This document shows positions 47,089 to 55,278 of a DNA stretch of 64,000 nucleotides, one piece after another. Below the pieces are notes generated by a model that was not told where the DNA came from, ran no database searches, and saw only the letters and a program-made list of their open reading frames with translations. The DNA is from Pseudomonadota bacterium (lineage in GTDB: Bacteria > Pseudomonadota > Gammaproteobacteria > Burkholderiales > Burkholderiaceae_C), in assembly GCA_020161775.1 (NCBI GenBank), contig JAIUOW010000012.1, positions 1 through 64,000 on the forward strand, read 5' to 3'. The position numbers and the translations under genes were made by a program. Within the stretch, counting starts at the first letter, position 1. The number at the start of each line of letters is the position of its first letter.

Positions 47089-47320
47089 GCAAGGTTGTGG
47101 GTGGGGCTGCTGGCGCTTCACTGCGACGGTCCGGCCTGTGGCCGGACTTCCCTGCGCTGCTCAAACTGCGGGGCGGAGTTTGAGCACTTCGCAATGGCGC
47201 TGATACGCGCCATTCCATAAATCGCCCAAACCCCGGTCCGCCCTGCAGGCGGACTGCCCCCGCAGTTCTGCGCTGCTCGGCGTCGCAGAGGCGCGCCAGC
47301 AGCCCCACCCACAACCTTGC
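47089..47320 (-). repeat. Palindromic structured element, copy 1 (232 bp)
   Basis: The copy is bounded by perfect 28-bp inverted repeats (47089-47116 and 47293-47320). Inside are further hairpins: GTCCGGCC with GGCCGGAC, a TCAAACT/AGTTTGA arm, the core AATGGCGC with GCGCCATT (core at 47187-47224), and a GTCCGCC/GGCGGAC hairpin. The reverse complement of this copy aligns along its whole length with copy 2. There is no transposase. Open frames in it contain MEWRVSAPLRS but are products of the repeat. Confidence 0.85.
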
Positions 47321-47398
47321 AGCCTGCGTGCTTGTGCGCCACTGGTCACGTTGACCAAGGGCCCGGCTGTTGAACCTTTGCGTGCCAACAGTGTTGCT

Positions 47399-47629
47399 GC
47401 AAGGACGGGGGGTAGGGCTGCAGCGGCGCCTCTGCGGTGCCGAGCACCGGAGTGCAGCGGGGGGAGTCTGGCCGTAGGCCAGACCGGCGAGGACGATTTA
47501 TGGAATGGCGCGTATCAGCGCCATTGCGAAGCGACCGCAGCCGCCCCGCGGAACGAGGAGCGCAGGGGAGTCCGGCCATCGGCCGGACCACCGCAGTGAA
47601 GCCGCTGCGGCCCTACCCCCCGTCCTTGC
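47399..47629 (+). repeat. Palindromic structured element, copy 2 (231 bp)
   Basis: Bounded by 29-bp inverted repeats with one mismatch (47399-47427 and 47601-47629). It aligns with the reverse complement of copy 1, with an identical 38-bp core (47494-47531). The arms differ: this copy has AAGGACGGGGGG where copy 1 has AAGGTTGTGGGT, yet both stay self-paired. One inner hairpin is GTCTGGCC/GGCCAGAC where copy 1 has GTCCGCC/GGCGGAC. The two copies lie 78 bases apart between convergent tolA and dnaE. Confidence 0.85.
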
Positions 47630-47680
47630 CGACGGGATGAGAAAGGCAACTCGCAGACTGCTCGATTGCCGCAGCCCGTG

Positions 47681-50600
47681 CTATTCGTAGACGATCTGCG
47701 CCTGGCCTTGGTCGGCCTGCGCCATCCAACTAGCCAGAGCTGCATCGCTAGGAAAGAACTTTTGATCATCCAAACGCACTTTGTCTTCGGCCACAAAGTC
47801 TGGATATATCAAGCGGAAGCGCACACCTAAGCCTCGAATCAGTTCACCTTGTTCTGACATTTCCCGTTGGGCAGGGAAACTCTTGAACAATTGCTCAACG
47901 CTGGGAGGTTTTCCTCCATCTGAACGATTGACCTGCACTCGCAAGAATTTGCCGAAGCGGCAGCGCGCCGTGGCCAGGTCCCAGACCTGGTTCACGGTCA
48001 GTTGCAGGCCGCCCGAGAAACGGTCGGGCTGCAGCTTGCCCATCACGATGATGAGTTCGTCTTCCTTGAGCAGGTTGCGGTTGGCGTTGATCAGGGCCTC
48101 GTCCGCACGCGCGTCAATCGTTGCCGATTTGTCGTCCAGCTTGAACAGCGCCAGCTTGCCGCGCTGGCCGTTGATCACGCGAAAATCGCTGACGATGCCC
48201 GCCAGCAGCTGCGGCTCGCGGCTGTCGATCAGTTCACCGATCTCGCGCCTGACGAAGCGCCGGACCTCCTGCGACACCTCATCGAACAGGTGACCCGACA
48301 GGTAAAAGCCCACGGCCGTCTTCTCAAAAGTCAGACGCTCTTTCACGCCCCAGGGCATGGCCTCGACCAGGTCGGGCTCCTGCGTGCTGGCGGCGTGGCT
48401 GTCGCCCATGTCAAACAGGCCGCCCTGGTTGGCATTGGCCTCGGTGGTGCTGGCAAATTCGAACGCCCGGTCAATGGATGCGACCAGCGAGGCGCGGTTG
48501 AGCTGCAGGTTGTCAAACGCACCGGCCTTGATCAGGGCCTCCACCGTGCGCTTGTTGATGCGCGTGCGGTCCACCCGCACGCAGAAGTCATACAGGCTGG
48601 TGAAGGCGCCGCCTTCCTGGCGCGCCCGCACAATGGCCTCAATGGCCTGCTGGCCCGTGCCCTTGACGGCACCCAGGCCGTAGCGGATGACCTTGTCGGA
48701 CATCGGCTCGAAGCGGTAATTGCCGCGGTTGACGTCAGGCGGCTCGAACGTCAGGCCGAAGTTCTTGACGGCGTCCTCAAACAGCACCTTGAGCTTGTCG
48801 GTGTTGTCCATTTCCACCGTCATGTTGGCGCAGAAGAACTCCGCCGTGTAATGGACCTTGAGCCAGCCCGTGTGGTACGCCAAAAGGGAATACGCGGCCG
48901 CGTGCGACTTGTTGAAGCCGTAGCCCGCGAACTTCTCCATCAGGTCGAAGATTTCATCGGCCTTGTCCTGCGGGATGTTGTGCGTGGCCTGTGCACCGGC
49001 GCGGAATTTCTCGCGGTGCTCGGCCATCTCGTCGGCTTTTTTCTTGCCCATGGCGCGGCGCAGCAAGTCCGCGCCGCCCAGCGAGTAGCCGCCCAGGATC
49101 TGCGCGGTCTGCATCACCTGCTCCTGGTAGACCATGATGCCGTAGGTCTCCGACAGCATCTGGGCCACCGCCGGGTGCGGATACTCCACCTCTTCGCGGC
49201 CGTGCTTGCGCGCCACAAAGCTGGGGATCAGGTCCATGGGCCCTGGGCGGTACAGCGCGTTCAGGGCAATCAGGTCTTCCAGCCGCGTGGGCCGCGCGTC
49301 GCGCAGCATGCCCTGCATGCCGCGGCTTTCAAACTGGAACACGGCTTCGGTCTTGCCGTCGGAAAACAGCTTGTAGGTCGGCTTGTCATCCAGGGGGATG
49401 TTTTCAAAGGCGAAGTTTTCCTGCCCCTTGTGACGCGCGACGATGAACTCCTTGGCAATTTCCAGGATGGTCAGCGTGGCCAGGCCCAGAAAGTCGAACT
49501 TCACCAGGCCCGCGGCCTCCACGTCGTCCTTGTCGTACTGGCTCACGGCCGAATCACTGCCCGGCTGCTGGTACAGCGGCGTGAAATCGGTGAGCTTGCC
49601 CGGGGCGATCAGCACGCCGCCCGCGTGCATGCCCACGTTGCGGGTCATGCCCTCCAGCTTCTGCGCCAATGCCAGCAGCGTCTTGACGTCGTCTTCCTTT
49701 TCCAGCCGCTCGGCCAGCAAGGGCTCGACCTTCAGCGCGCCGTCAATCGTGATGTGCTGGCCCGGCTTGTTGGGGATGAGCTTGCTGATGCCGTCGCAGA
49801 AGGTGTAGCTCATGTCCAGCACGCGGCCCACGTCGCGGATGGCCGCGCGCGCGGCCATGGTGCCAAAGGTGGCGATCTGGCTCACCGCGTTCTTGCCGTA
49901 CTTGTCCTTGACGTAATCGATCACCAGGTTGCGGTTGGTCTGGCAGAAGTCGATGTCGAAGTCGGGCATGGACACCCGCTCGGGGTTCAGGAAACGCTCG
50001 AACAGCAGGTTGTACTGCAGCGGGTCCAGGTCGGTGATCTTGAGCGAATACGCCACCAGCGAGCCAGCGCCCGAGCCCCGGCCTGGGCCGACCGGGCAGC
50101 CATTGGCCTTGGCCCAGTTGATGAAGTCGCCCACGATCAGGAAGTAACCGGGAAAGCCCATCTTGAGGATGGTGCTGATCTCGAACTCCAGCCGCTGCAC
50201 GTAGCGCGGCATCTCGCGCTCGCGCTGTGCTGCGTCCGGGTACAGCCGCAGCATGCGCTCCTTCAGGCCCTCATGCGAGGCAAAGCGGAAGTACTCCTCG
50301 ATGGGCATGCCGTTGGGCGTGGGAAAGTCCGGCAGCCGGGGCTTGCCCAGCTCCAGCGTCAGGCTGCAGCGGCGTGCGATTTCCGCCGTGTTGGCAATGG
50401 CCGACGGCACATCGGCAAACAGCGCCTGCATCTGCGCGGCCGACTTGAAATACTGCTCGCGCGTGAACTTGCGCACGCGCCGCTGGTTGCCCAATATCTC
50501 GCCTTCAGAGATGCACACGCGCGCCTCGTGCGCCTCGTAGTCGTCCTCCAGCGTGAACTGCACCGGGTGGGTGGCCACCACCGGCAGCTTCAGCCGCGCG

Positions 50601-51157
50601 GCCAGCTGCACCGCCGCCGTCACATGGGCCTCGTCGTCCGCCCTGCCCGCGCGCTGCAGCTCGATGTAAAAGCGGTGCGGGAACATGGACGCCAGCTGCA
50701 GCGCGACCTCGGCCGCGCGGGCTTCGTCGCCCTGCACCAGCGCCTGGCCCACCGGGCCGGCCTGCGCGCCCGACAGCACGATCAGGCCCTCGCCCAGCTC
50801 CTGCAGCCAGGCGGGCTTGCACACGGCCTGGGCCTTGACCACATTCTGCGTCCAGCCTCGGGCCAGCAGCTCGCACAGGTTCAGGTAGCCCTGGCGGCCC
50901 TGCACCAGCACGATGATCCGCGACAGCTGGGCCGGGTCCTTGGCCAGGCCTTGCACCATGACCTCGGCGCCAATCAGCGGCTTGACCCCCTTGCCCCGTG
51001 CTTCCTTGTAGAACTTGATGGCGCCAAACAGATTGTTCAGGTCGGTGATGGCCAGCGCCGGCTGGCCATCGGCCGCGGCGGCCTTCACGATGTCGTCAAC
51101 GCGGTTGGTGCCGTCAACGACGGAGAATTCGGTGTGCAGGCGCAGATGGACAAACAT
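47681..51157 (-). CDS. dnaE: DNA polymerase III subunit alpha
   Basis: The catalytic subunit of the replicative polymerase. The start at 51157 gives 1158 residues beginning MFVHLRLHTEFSV, the usual PHP-domain N-terminus. The polymerase active site is visible as SMPDFDIDF with its aspartates, after GPGRGSGAGSLVAYSL. The C-terminal part has the helix-hairpin-helix, an OB fold region (GIVSDFRVINGQRGK) and a tail. Length agrees with the family. It is divergent from trhO and faces tolA. Confidence 0.97.
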   Translation of the reverse strand: MFVHLRLHTEFSVVDGTNRVDDIVKAAAADGQPALAITDLNNLFGAIKFYKEARGKGVKPLIGAEVMVQGLAKDPAQLSRIIVLVQGRQGYLNLCELLARGWTQNVVKAQAVCKPAWLQELGEGLIVLSGAQAGPVGQALVQGDEARAAEVALQLASMFPHRFYIELQRAGRADDEAHVTAAVQLAARLKLPVVATHPVQFTLEDDYEAHEARVCISEGEILGNQRRVRKFTREQYFKSAAQMQALFADVPSAIANTAEIARRCSLTLELGKPRLPDFPTPNGMPIEEYFRFASHEGLKERMLRLYPDAAQREREMPRYVQRLEFEISTILKMGFPGYFLIVGDFINWAKANGCPVGPGRGSGAGSLVAYSLKITDLDPLQYNLLFERFLNPERVSMPDFDIDFCQTNRNLVIDYVKDKYGKNAVSQIATFGTMAARAAIRDVGRVLDMSYTFCDGISKLIPNKPGQHITIDGALKVEPLLAERLEKEDDVKTLLALAQKLEGMTRNVGMHAGGVLIAPGKLTDFTPLYQQPGSDSAVSQYDKDDVEAAGLVKFDFLGLATLTILEIAKEFIVARHKGQENFAFENIPLDDKPTYKLFSDGKTEAVFQFESRGMQGMLRDARPTRLEDLIALNALYRPGPMDLIPSFVARKHGREEVEYPHPAVAQMLSETYGIMVYQEQVMQTAQILGGYSLGGADLLRRAMGKKKADEMAEHREKFRAGAQATHNIPQDKADEIFDLMEKFAGYGFNKSHAAAYSLLAYHTGWLKVHYTAEFFCANMTVEMDNTDKLKVLFEDAVKNFGLTFEPPDVNRGNYRFEPMSDKVIRYGLGAVKGTGQQAIEAIVRARQEGGAFTSLYDFCVRVDRTRINKRTVEALIKAGAFDNLQLNRASLVASIDRAFEFASTTEANANQGGLFDMGDSHAASTQEPDLVEAMPWGVKERLTFEKTAVGFYLSGHLFDEVSQEVRRFVRREIGELIDSREPQLLAGIVSDFRVINGQRGKLALFKLDDKSATIDARADEALINANRNLLKEDELIIVMGKLQPDRFSGGLQLTVNQVWDLATARCRFGKFLRVQVNRSDGGKPPSVEQLFKSFPAQREMSEQGELIRGLGVRFRLIYPDFVAEDKVRLDDQKFFPSDAALASWMAQADQGQAQIVYE

Positions 51158-51209
51158 GCGGGCATTGTAGGAAATGAAGAGCGCTTGACACCTTCTTAAA
51201 ATCACGGGT

Positions 51210-51953
51210 GTGAACGACGTCCTCAATATTTCCGCTTACAAATTCGTCCCGCTGCATGACACGGCCGCGCTGCGTGCCACGCTGCTGGAGCGGGCCCAGG
51301 CGCTGGGCCTCAAAGGCACCGTGCTGCTGGCCGAAGAAGGCATCAACCTGTTCCTGGCCGGCACGGCAGACGCCGTGCGCAGCTTTGTGCGGCAGCTGGC
51401 CAGCGACGCGCGCTTTGCCGACCTGCATCCGAAGGAAAGCTGGTCCGCCACGCAGCCCTTTGGCAAGCTGCTGGTCAAGGTCAAGCGCGAGATCATCCGC
51501 ATGAACCACCCGGCCATCCGGCCCGCGAGTGGCCGCGCACCGGCAGTGGACAGCGCCACGGTGAAACGCTGGCTGGACCAGGGCCATGACGACGCAGGCC
51601 GTCCCGTGGTGACGCTGGACACCCGCAACGCGTTTGAAGTGGACCACGGCACGTTCGAGGGCGCGATCGACTGGCGCATCAGCAAGTTCACCGAATTCCC
51701 TGACGCACTGCAGGCGCACAAGGCAGCGCTTGCGGGCAAGACCGTGGTGAGTTTTTGCACCGGTGGCATCCGCTGCGAAAAGGCCGCCATCTACATGCAC
51801 GAGGCGGGGCTTGAGAACGTCTACCAGCTGGACGGCGGCATCCTCAAGTACTTCGAGGAAACGGGTGGGGCCCACTTCAAGGGCAACTGCTTTGTGTTTG
51901 ATGGGCGCGAGGCATTGGACGCCTCGCTGGCGGCCACCCGTTCGGGCGGCTGA
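51210..51953 (+). CDS. trhO: tRNA uridine(34) hydroxylase, rhodanese-like
   Basis: TrhO (YceA family, UPF0176) forms 5-hydroxyuridine at position 34 of certain tRNAs, the first step to cmo5U. The GTG start gives 247 residues. An N-terminal domain is followed by the rhodanese domain with [13 protein letters not shown] and the active loop [11 protein letters not shown]. Only 52 bases separate it from divergent dnaE. Confidence 0.93.
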   Translation: MNDVLNISAYKFVPLHDTAALRATLLERAQALGLKGTVLLAEEGINLFLAGTADAVRSFVRQLASDARFADLHPKESWSATQPFGKLLVKVKREIIRMNHPAIRPASGRAPAVDSATVKRWLDQGHDDAGRPVVTLDTRNAFEVDHGTFEGAIDWRISKFTEFPDALQAHKAALAGKTVVSFCTGGIRCEKAAIYMHEAGLENVYQLDGGILKYFEETGGAHFKGNCFVFDGREALDASLAATRSGG

Positions 51954-51967
51954 ATCAGGCAGCTGAA

Positions 51968-52615
51968 TCAGGCGGACGGCGAAGCCCGCCGTGCCTTCCA
52001 GGCACCGAAAAGCACGATCAGCCCCGGCACGAGGATCAGGCCCCAGATGATCTTGTCCAGGTTGGCCTTGACCCAGGGCAGGCTGCCCAGGAAGTAGCCG
52101 GCCGTCACGATGCCCAGCACCCAGATCAGCGCGCCCACCACGTTGTAGGCGGTGAACTTGGTGCGCGTCATCTCGGCCACGCCGGCCACGAACGGCGCGA
52201 AAGTGCGCAGGAACGGCATGAAGCGCGCCAGGATGATGGTGATGCCGCCATATTTTTCGTAGAACGCATGGGCCTGGTTGAAGGCGCGCTTGTTGAAATA
52301 GCGCGACTGCTCCCACTGGAACACCTTGGGACCGAAATAGCGCCCGATGGAATAGTTGCACTGGTCACCCAGGATGGCGGCAGCAATCAGCACGGCGCAG
52401 GCCACCGGGTAGCTCATGAAGCCCACGCCGCACAGCGCACCCACCACGAACAGCAGCGAATCGCCCGGCAGGAACGGCATGACCACCACACCCGTTTCCA
52501 CAAAGATGATGAGGAACAGCAGGGCATAGACCCAGGTGCCATAGGTGTGCACAAAGGCTTCAAGGTGCACGTCTACATTCAGGATGAAGTCCACCAGAAA
52601 AGCAATGATTTCCAT
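51968..52615 (-). CDS. DedA family membrane protein
   Basis: DedA (VTT/SNARE-associated) proteins are inner-membrane proteins linked to phospholipid recycling across the membrane. The 215-residue protein shows FVETGVVVMPFLPGDSLLF near the N-terminus, the GDQCNYSIGRYFG motif and several hydrophobic helices. It converges with trhO, leaving 14 bases between, and is divergent from the sensor kinase gene. Confidence 0.93.
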   Translation of the reverse strand: MEIIAFLVDFILNVDVHLEAFVHTYGTWVYALLFLIIFVETGVVVMPFLPGDSLLFVVGALCGVGFMSYPVACAVLIAAAILGDQCNYSIGRYFGPKVFQWEQSRYFNKRAFNQAHAFYEKYGGITIILARFMPFLRTFAPFVAGVAEMTRTKFTAYNVVGALIWVLGIVTAGYFLGSLPWVKANLDKIIWGLILVPGLIVLFGAWKARRASPSA

Positions 52616-52640
52616 GGCGGGGGATTATGCTCGGGTCTTC

Positions 52641-54794
52641 ATGACCACCGACCCGATGCTTCACAGCCAGCGGCGCCTGCCCGTGCTGGGCGTGTTGTTA
52701 CTGGGCGCGCTGCTGGCCATGCTGACCTGGCTGGCGGTGGCCCGGGCGGACCTGCAGGTGCTGGAGCTTGAGCACGACCGACGGTTTTCACAGATTGCCT
52801 ACGACGTAGAAAGCCGCACCATTCAGGCGCGCAATGTGCTGCGCGGCCTGCAGGGCCTGTTCATCGCCAGCGACGAGGTCTCGCGGCTGGATTTTCACCA
52901 GTATGCGCAGGCGCTGGAGATCGAGGAAGGAACGTTGGGATTGCAAGCGATTCAGTTTGCGCGCCTGGTTCCGCACGGCCAGCGCGATGCCTTTGAGGCC
53001 CGCGTGCGCGCGGACACCTCGCTGGCACCCGGCGGCTACCCGCAGTTCAGCATCCGCCCGGACGGCACGCGCAGCTTCTACGTCGCCACCGAATACAACG
53101 AGCCCATGCCCGGCAATGAATCGGCCTTTGGCTTTGACACCGCCTATGGCCCGGTCCGCATGGCCGTGCTGGCGGCCGCGCGCGACACGGGCGAAGCCCG
53201 CGCTTCGGCGCCGTTCAACCTGGTGCAGGGCTCGCAGGTGGGGGTGGTACTGCGCGCGCCCATCTACCGTAACGGCGCAGCCACCAACACCCTGCAACAA
53301 AGGCGCGATGCGTACCTGGGCCAGGTGTCGGTGGTGTTCATCGTGGACACCCTGCTGGGCGCGGCGCTGAGCAACCATCTCGGACCGGATACCCAGGTCA
53401 CGCTGACCGATATGGGGTCCGCGGCCGACGGCAACGCGCCGCCCGAGGCCGATTCACTGCTGGGGCGCTACGGCCAGTTGCCCGACCGCAGCCTGTGGCG
53501 CACCTCGCTGGACGCCTCGCAGACCCTGATCGTCGCGGGGCGCTTCTGGCAGGTGCGCATGCAGTCGCATCCACCGACCCCCTACCTGGAAGTCAAGGCG
53601 CTGACGGCAGGGGCGCTGGTGTTTGCGCTGACGCTGCTGGCGCTGGTCATGGCCAGCCGCGTGCTGGGCCAGCGCGACCGCGCCCAGGCGCTGGCCAGCG
53701 GCCTGCGCGAAACGCTGGTGCAGTCGGAGGCGCGGGCCGCCGCCCTGCTGGAGGCCACGCTCACCGGCATCATCACGCTGGACAGCTCAGACCGCATCCG
53801 CAGCGCCAACCCGGCAGCCACGGCGCTGTTCGGCTATTCCGAGGCCCAGCTTGAAGGCATGGCGTTTGCCGAGCTGGTGCCTGGCCTGCGCCCGGACGTC
53901 CTGCGCGCAGGCACCACGCAGGACGTCACGGTCATCACGCGCGACCAGCGCTCCCTGCCGGTGGCCATGTCGCTGGGCGAGGTGCGGCACGGCAACGAAT
54001 ACCTGCTGCTCGCGTCGTTTCACGACATGACGGCACAAAAGCGCCTTGAAGAACAGCAGCGTGCCTTTGCCCAGGCCATGGACGACACCGTGCGCGAACG
54101 CACCGCCGAGCTCACGCGCGTGAACCGCGAGCTGGAGGCGTTTGCCTATTCGGTCGCGCACGACCTGCGCGCGCCAGCGCGCCATGTGCATGGTTTTGCG
54201 CGGGTGATCGAACAGCGCCACGGCGCCCAGCTGGACGCCACGGCGCTCAATTACCTGGGCCGCATCCAGCGTGCGTCGGCCGACATGGGCCGGCTGATTG
54301 ACGGCATGCTCGCATTTGCCCAGCTGGGCAACCATGCGCTGCTGCTGACGGACGTGGACCTGGGCGCGCTGGTGCAGCGCACCCAGGCCGCGCTGGAGCC
54401 CGAGCTGGAGGGCCGCAACGTCCAATGGGAGATTGGCCCCCTGCCCACGGTGCGCGCCGACCAGAGCCTGATGACGCAGGTCATCTCCAACCTGCTGGGC
54501 AATGCGGTCAAGTATTCGGCACGCAGCAACCCGGCGGTGATTCAGGTCTTTGCCGACGCGTCGGTGCCAGGTGAACACCGCATCTGCGTGGCAGACAACG
54601 GCATCGGCATCGACATGCGCCACGCGTCGCGGCTGTTCCAGGTGTTCTCGCGGCTGCACCATGCCGACGAATTTGACGGCACGGGCATCGGCCTGGCCAC
54701 GGTGCACCGCATCCTGGAGCGGCACGGCGGGCGCGTCTGGGTGGAAAGCGAGCCTGGCCAGGGTGCGCGCTTCTGGTTTGCCCTGCCTGCCTGA
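52641..54794 (+). CDS. Sensor histidine kinase with CHASE and PAS domains
   Basis: The ATG at 52641 gives 717 residues. A membrane helix (about 15-33) is followed by a CHASE extracellular domain with GLFIASDEV and LVPHGQRDAFEARVR, and a second helix at about 313-335. A PAS domain (about 370-480) comes next. The HisKA H-box FAYSVAHDLRAP has the phosphorylated His at residue 507, and the HATPase has NLLGNAVKYS and DGTGIGLATV. The kinase core is of the type found in bacteriophytochrome-like kinases. The small response regulator 21 bases downstream is the likely partner. The signal it reads is unknown. Confidence 0.92.
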   Translation: MTTDPMLHSQRRLPVLGVLLLGALLAMLTWLAVARADLQVLELEHDRRFSQIAYDVESRTIQARNVLRGLQGLFIASDEVSRLDFHQYAQALEIEEGTLGLQAIQFARLVPHGQRDAFEARVRADTSLAPGGYPQFSIRPDGTRSFYVATEYNEPMPGNESAFGFDTAYGPVRMAVLAAARDTGEARASAPFNLVQGSQVGVVLRAPIYRNGAATNTLQQRRDAYLGQVSVVFIVDTLLGAALSNHLGPDTQVTLTDMGSAADGNAPPEADSLLGRYGQLPDRSLWRTSLDASQTLIVAGRFWQVRMQSHPPTPYLEVKALTAGALVFALTLLALVMASRVLGQRDRAQALASGLRETLVQSEARAAALLEATLTGIITLDSSDRIRSANPAATALFGYSEAQLEGMAFAELVPGLRPDVLRAGTTQDVTVITRDQRSLPVAMSLGEVRHGNEYLLLASFHDMTAQKRLEEQQRAFAQAMDDTVRERTAELTRVNRELEAFAYSVAHDLRAPARHVHGFARVIEQRHGAQLDATALNYLGRIQRASADMGRLIDGMLAFAQLGNHALLLTDVDLGALVQRTQAALEPELEGRNVQWEIGPLPTVRADQSLMTQVISNLLGNAVKYSARSNPAVIQVFADASVPGEHRICVADNGIGIDMRHASRLFQVFSRLHHADEFDGTGIGLATVHRILERHGGRVWVESEPGQGARFWFALPA

Positions 54795-54815
54795 TTGGGG
54801 TAACCTGCCGGCCTG

Positions 54816-55256
54816 ATGCCGCAACTCTCTCCCATCCTGATCGTGGACGACAGCGAAGATGACGTCGAGCTGTTTCGCCTGGGCCTGGCAGACCTGAACC
54901 TGGCCAACCCCATCGACGTGTGCCGCGACGGCGAGGAGGCGCTGGACTACCTGCTGCGCCGGGGCCGCTACGCGGACCGCCTGGACCTCACGCCGTTGTT
55001 CGCGCTGGTGGACATCAAGATGCCCCGCATGGGCGGCATCGAGCTGCTGACCGAAATGCGCAAGATCGATGCCCTGAAGCTGGTGCCGGTGGTCGTCATG
55101 ACCTCGTCCAACCAGCCGCGTGACGTGCAGGCCGGCTACGCCGCCGGAGCCAACGGTTTCGTGGTCAAGCCGGTGGACTTTGAAAAGCTGGTGGACAGTG
55201 CCCGCGCCATCGGCATGTTCTGGGGGATGTTCAACCGGCCGCCGGTGACGTCTTAG
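54816..55256 (+). CDS. Stand-alone response regulator receiver (Rcp1/CheY-like)
   Basis: The 146-residue protein consists of only a receiver domain, with the acidic pair DDSEDD (residues 11-16), the phosphorylated Asp 66 in VDIKMP, the Ser/Thr in MTSSNQ and the Lys in VVKPVD. There is no output domain, so it must pass its signal to another protein. The larger loop after residue 35 (RDGEEALDYLLRRGRYAD) resembles Rcp1-type regulators paired with phytochrome-like kinases. Confidence 0.93.
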   Translation: MPQLSPILIVDDSEDDVELFRLGLADLNLANPIDVCRDGEEALDYLLRRGRYADRLDLTPLFALVDIKMPRMGGIELLTEMRKIDALKLVPVVVMTSSNQPRDVQAGYAAGANGFVVKPVDFEKLVDSARAIGMFWGMFNRPPVTS

Positions 55257-55278
55257 GCCAGCGACCTAAAATGCCCGG

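Noticed and set aside
47161-47690. Small frames over the palindromic elements (for example the 67-residue frame at 47437-47640)
   Set aside because: They come from the repeat sequence; both copies give the same peptide core only because the core DNA is identical, and neither has a ribosome site.
48002-51199. Plus-strand frame of 1065 residues across dnaE
   Set aside because: It is antisense to dnaE; long open reverse frames are expected at this GC content.
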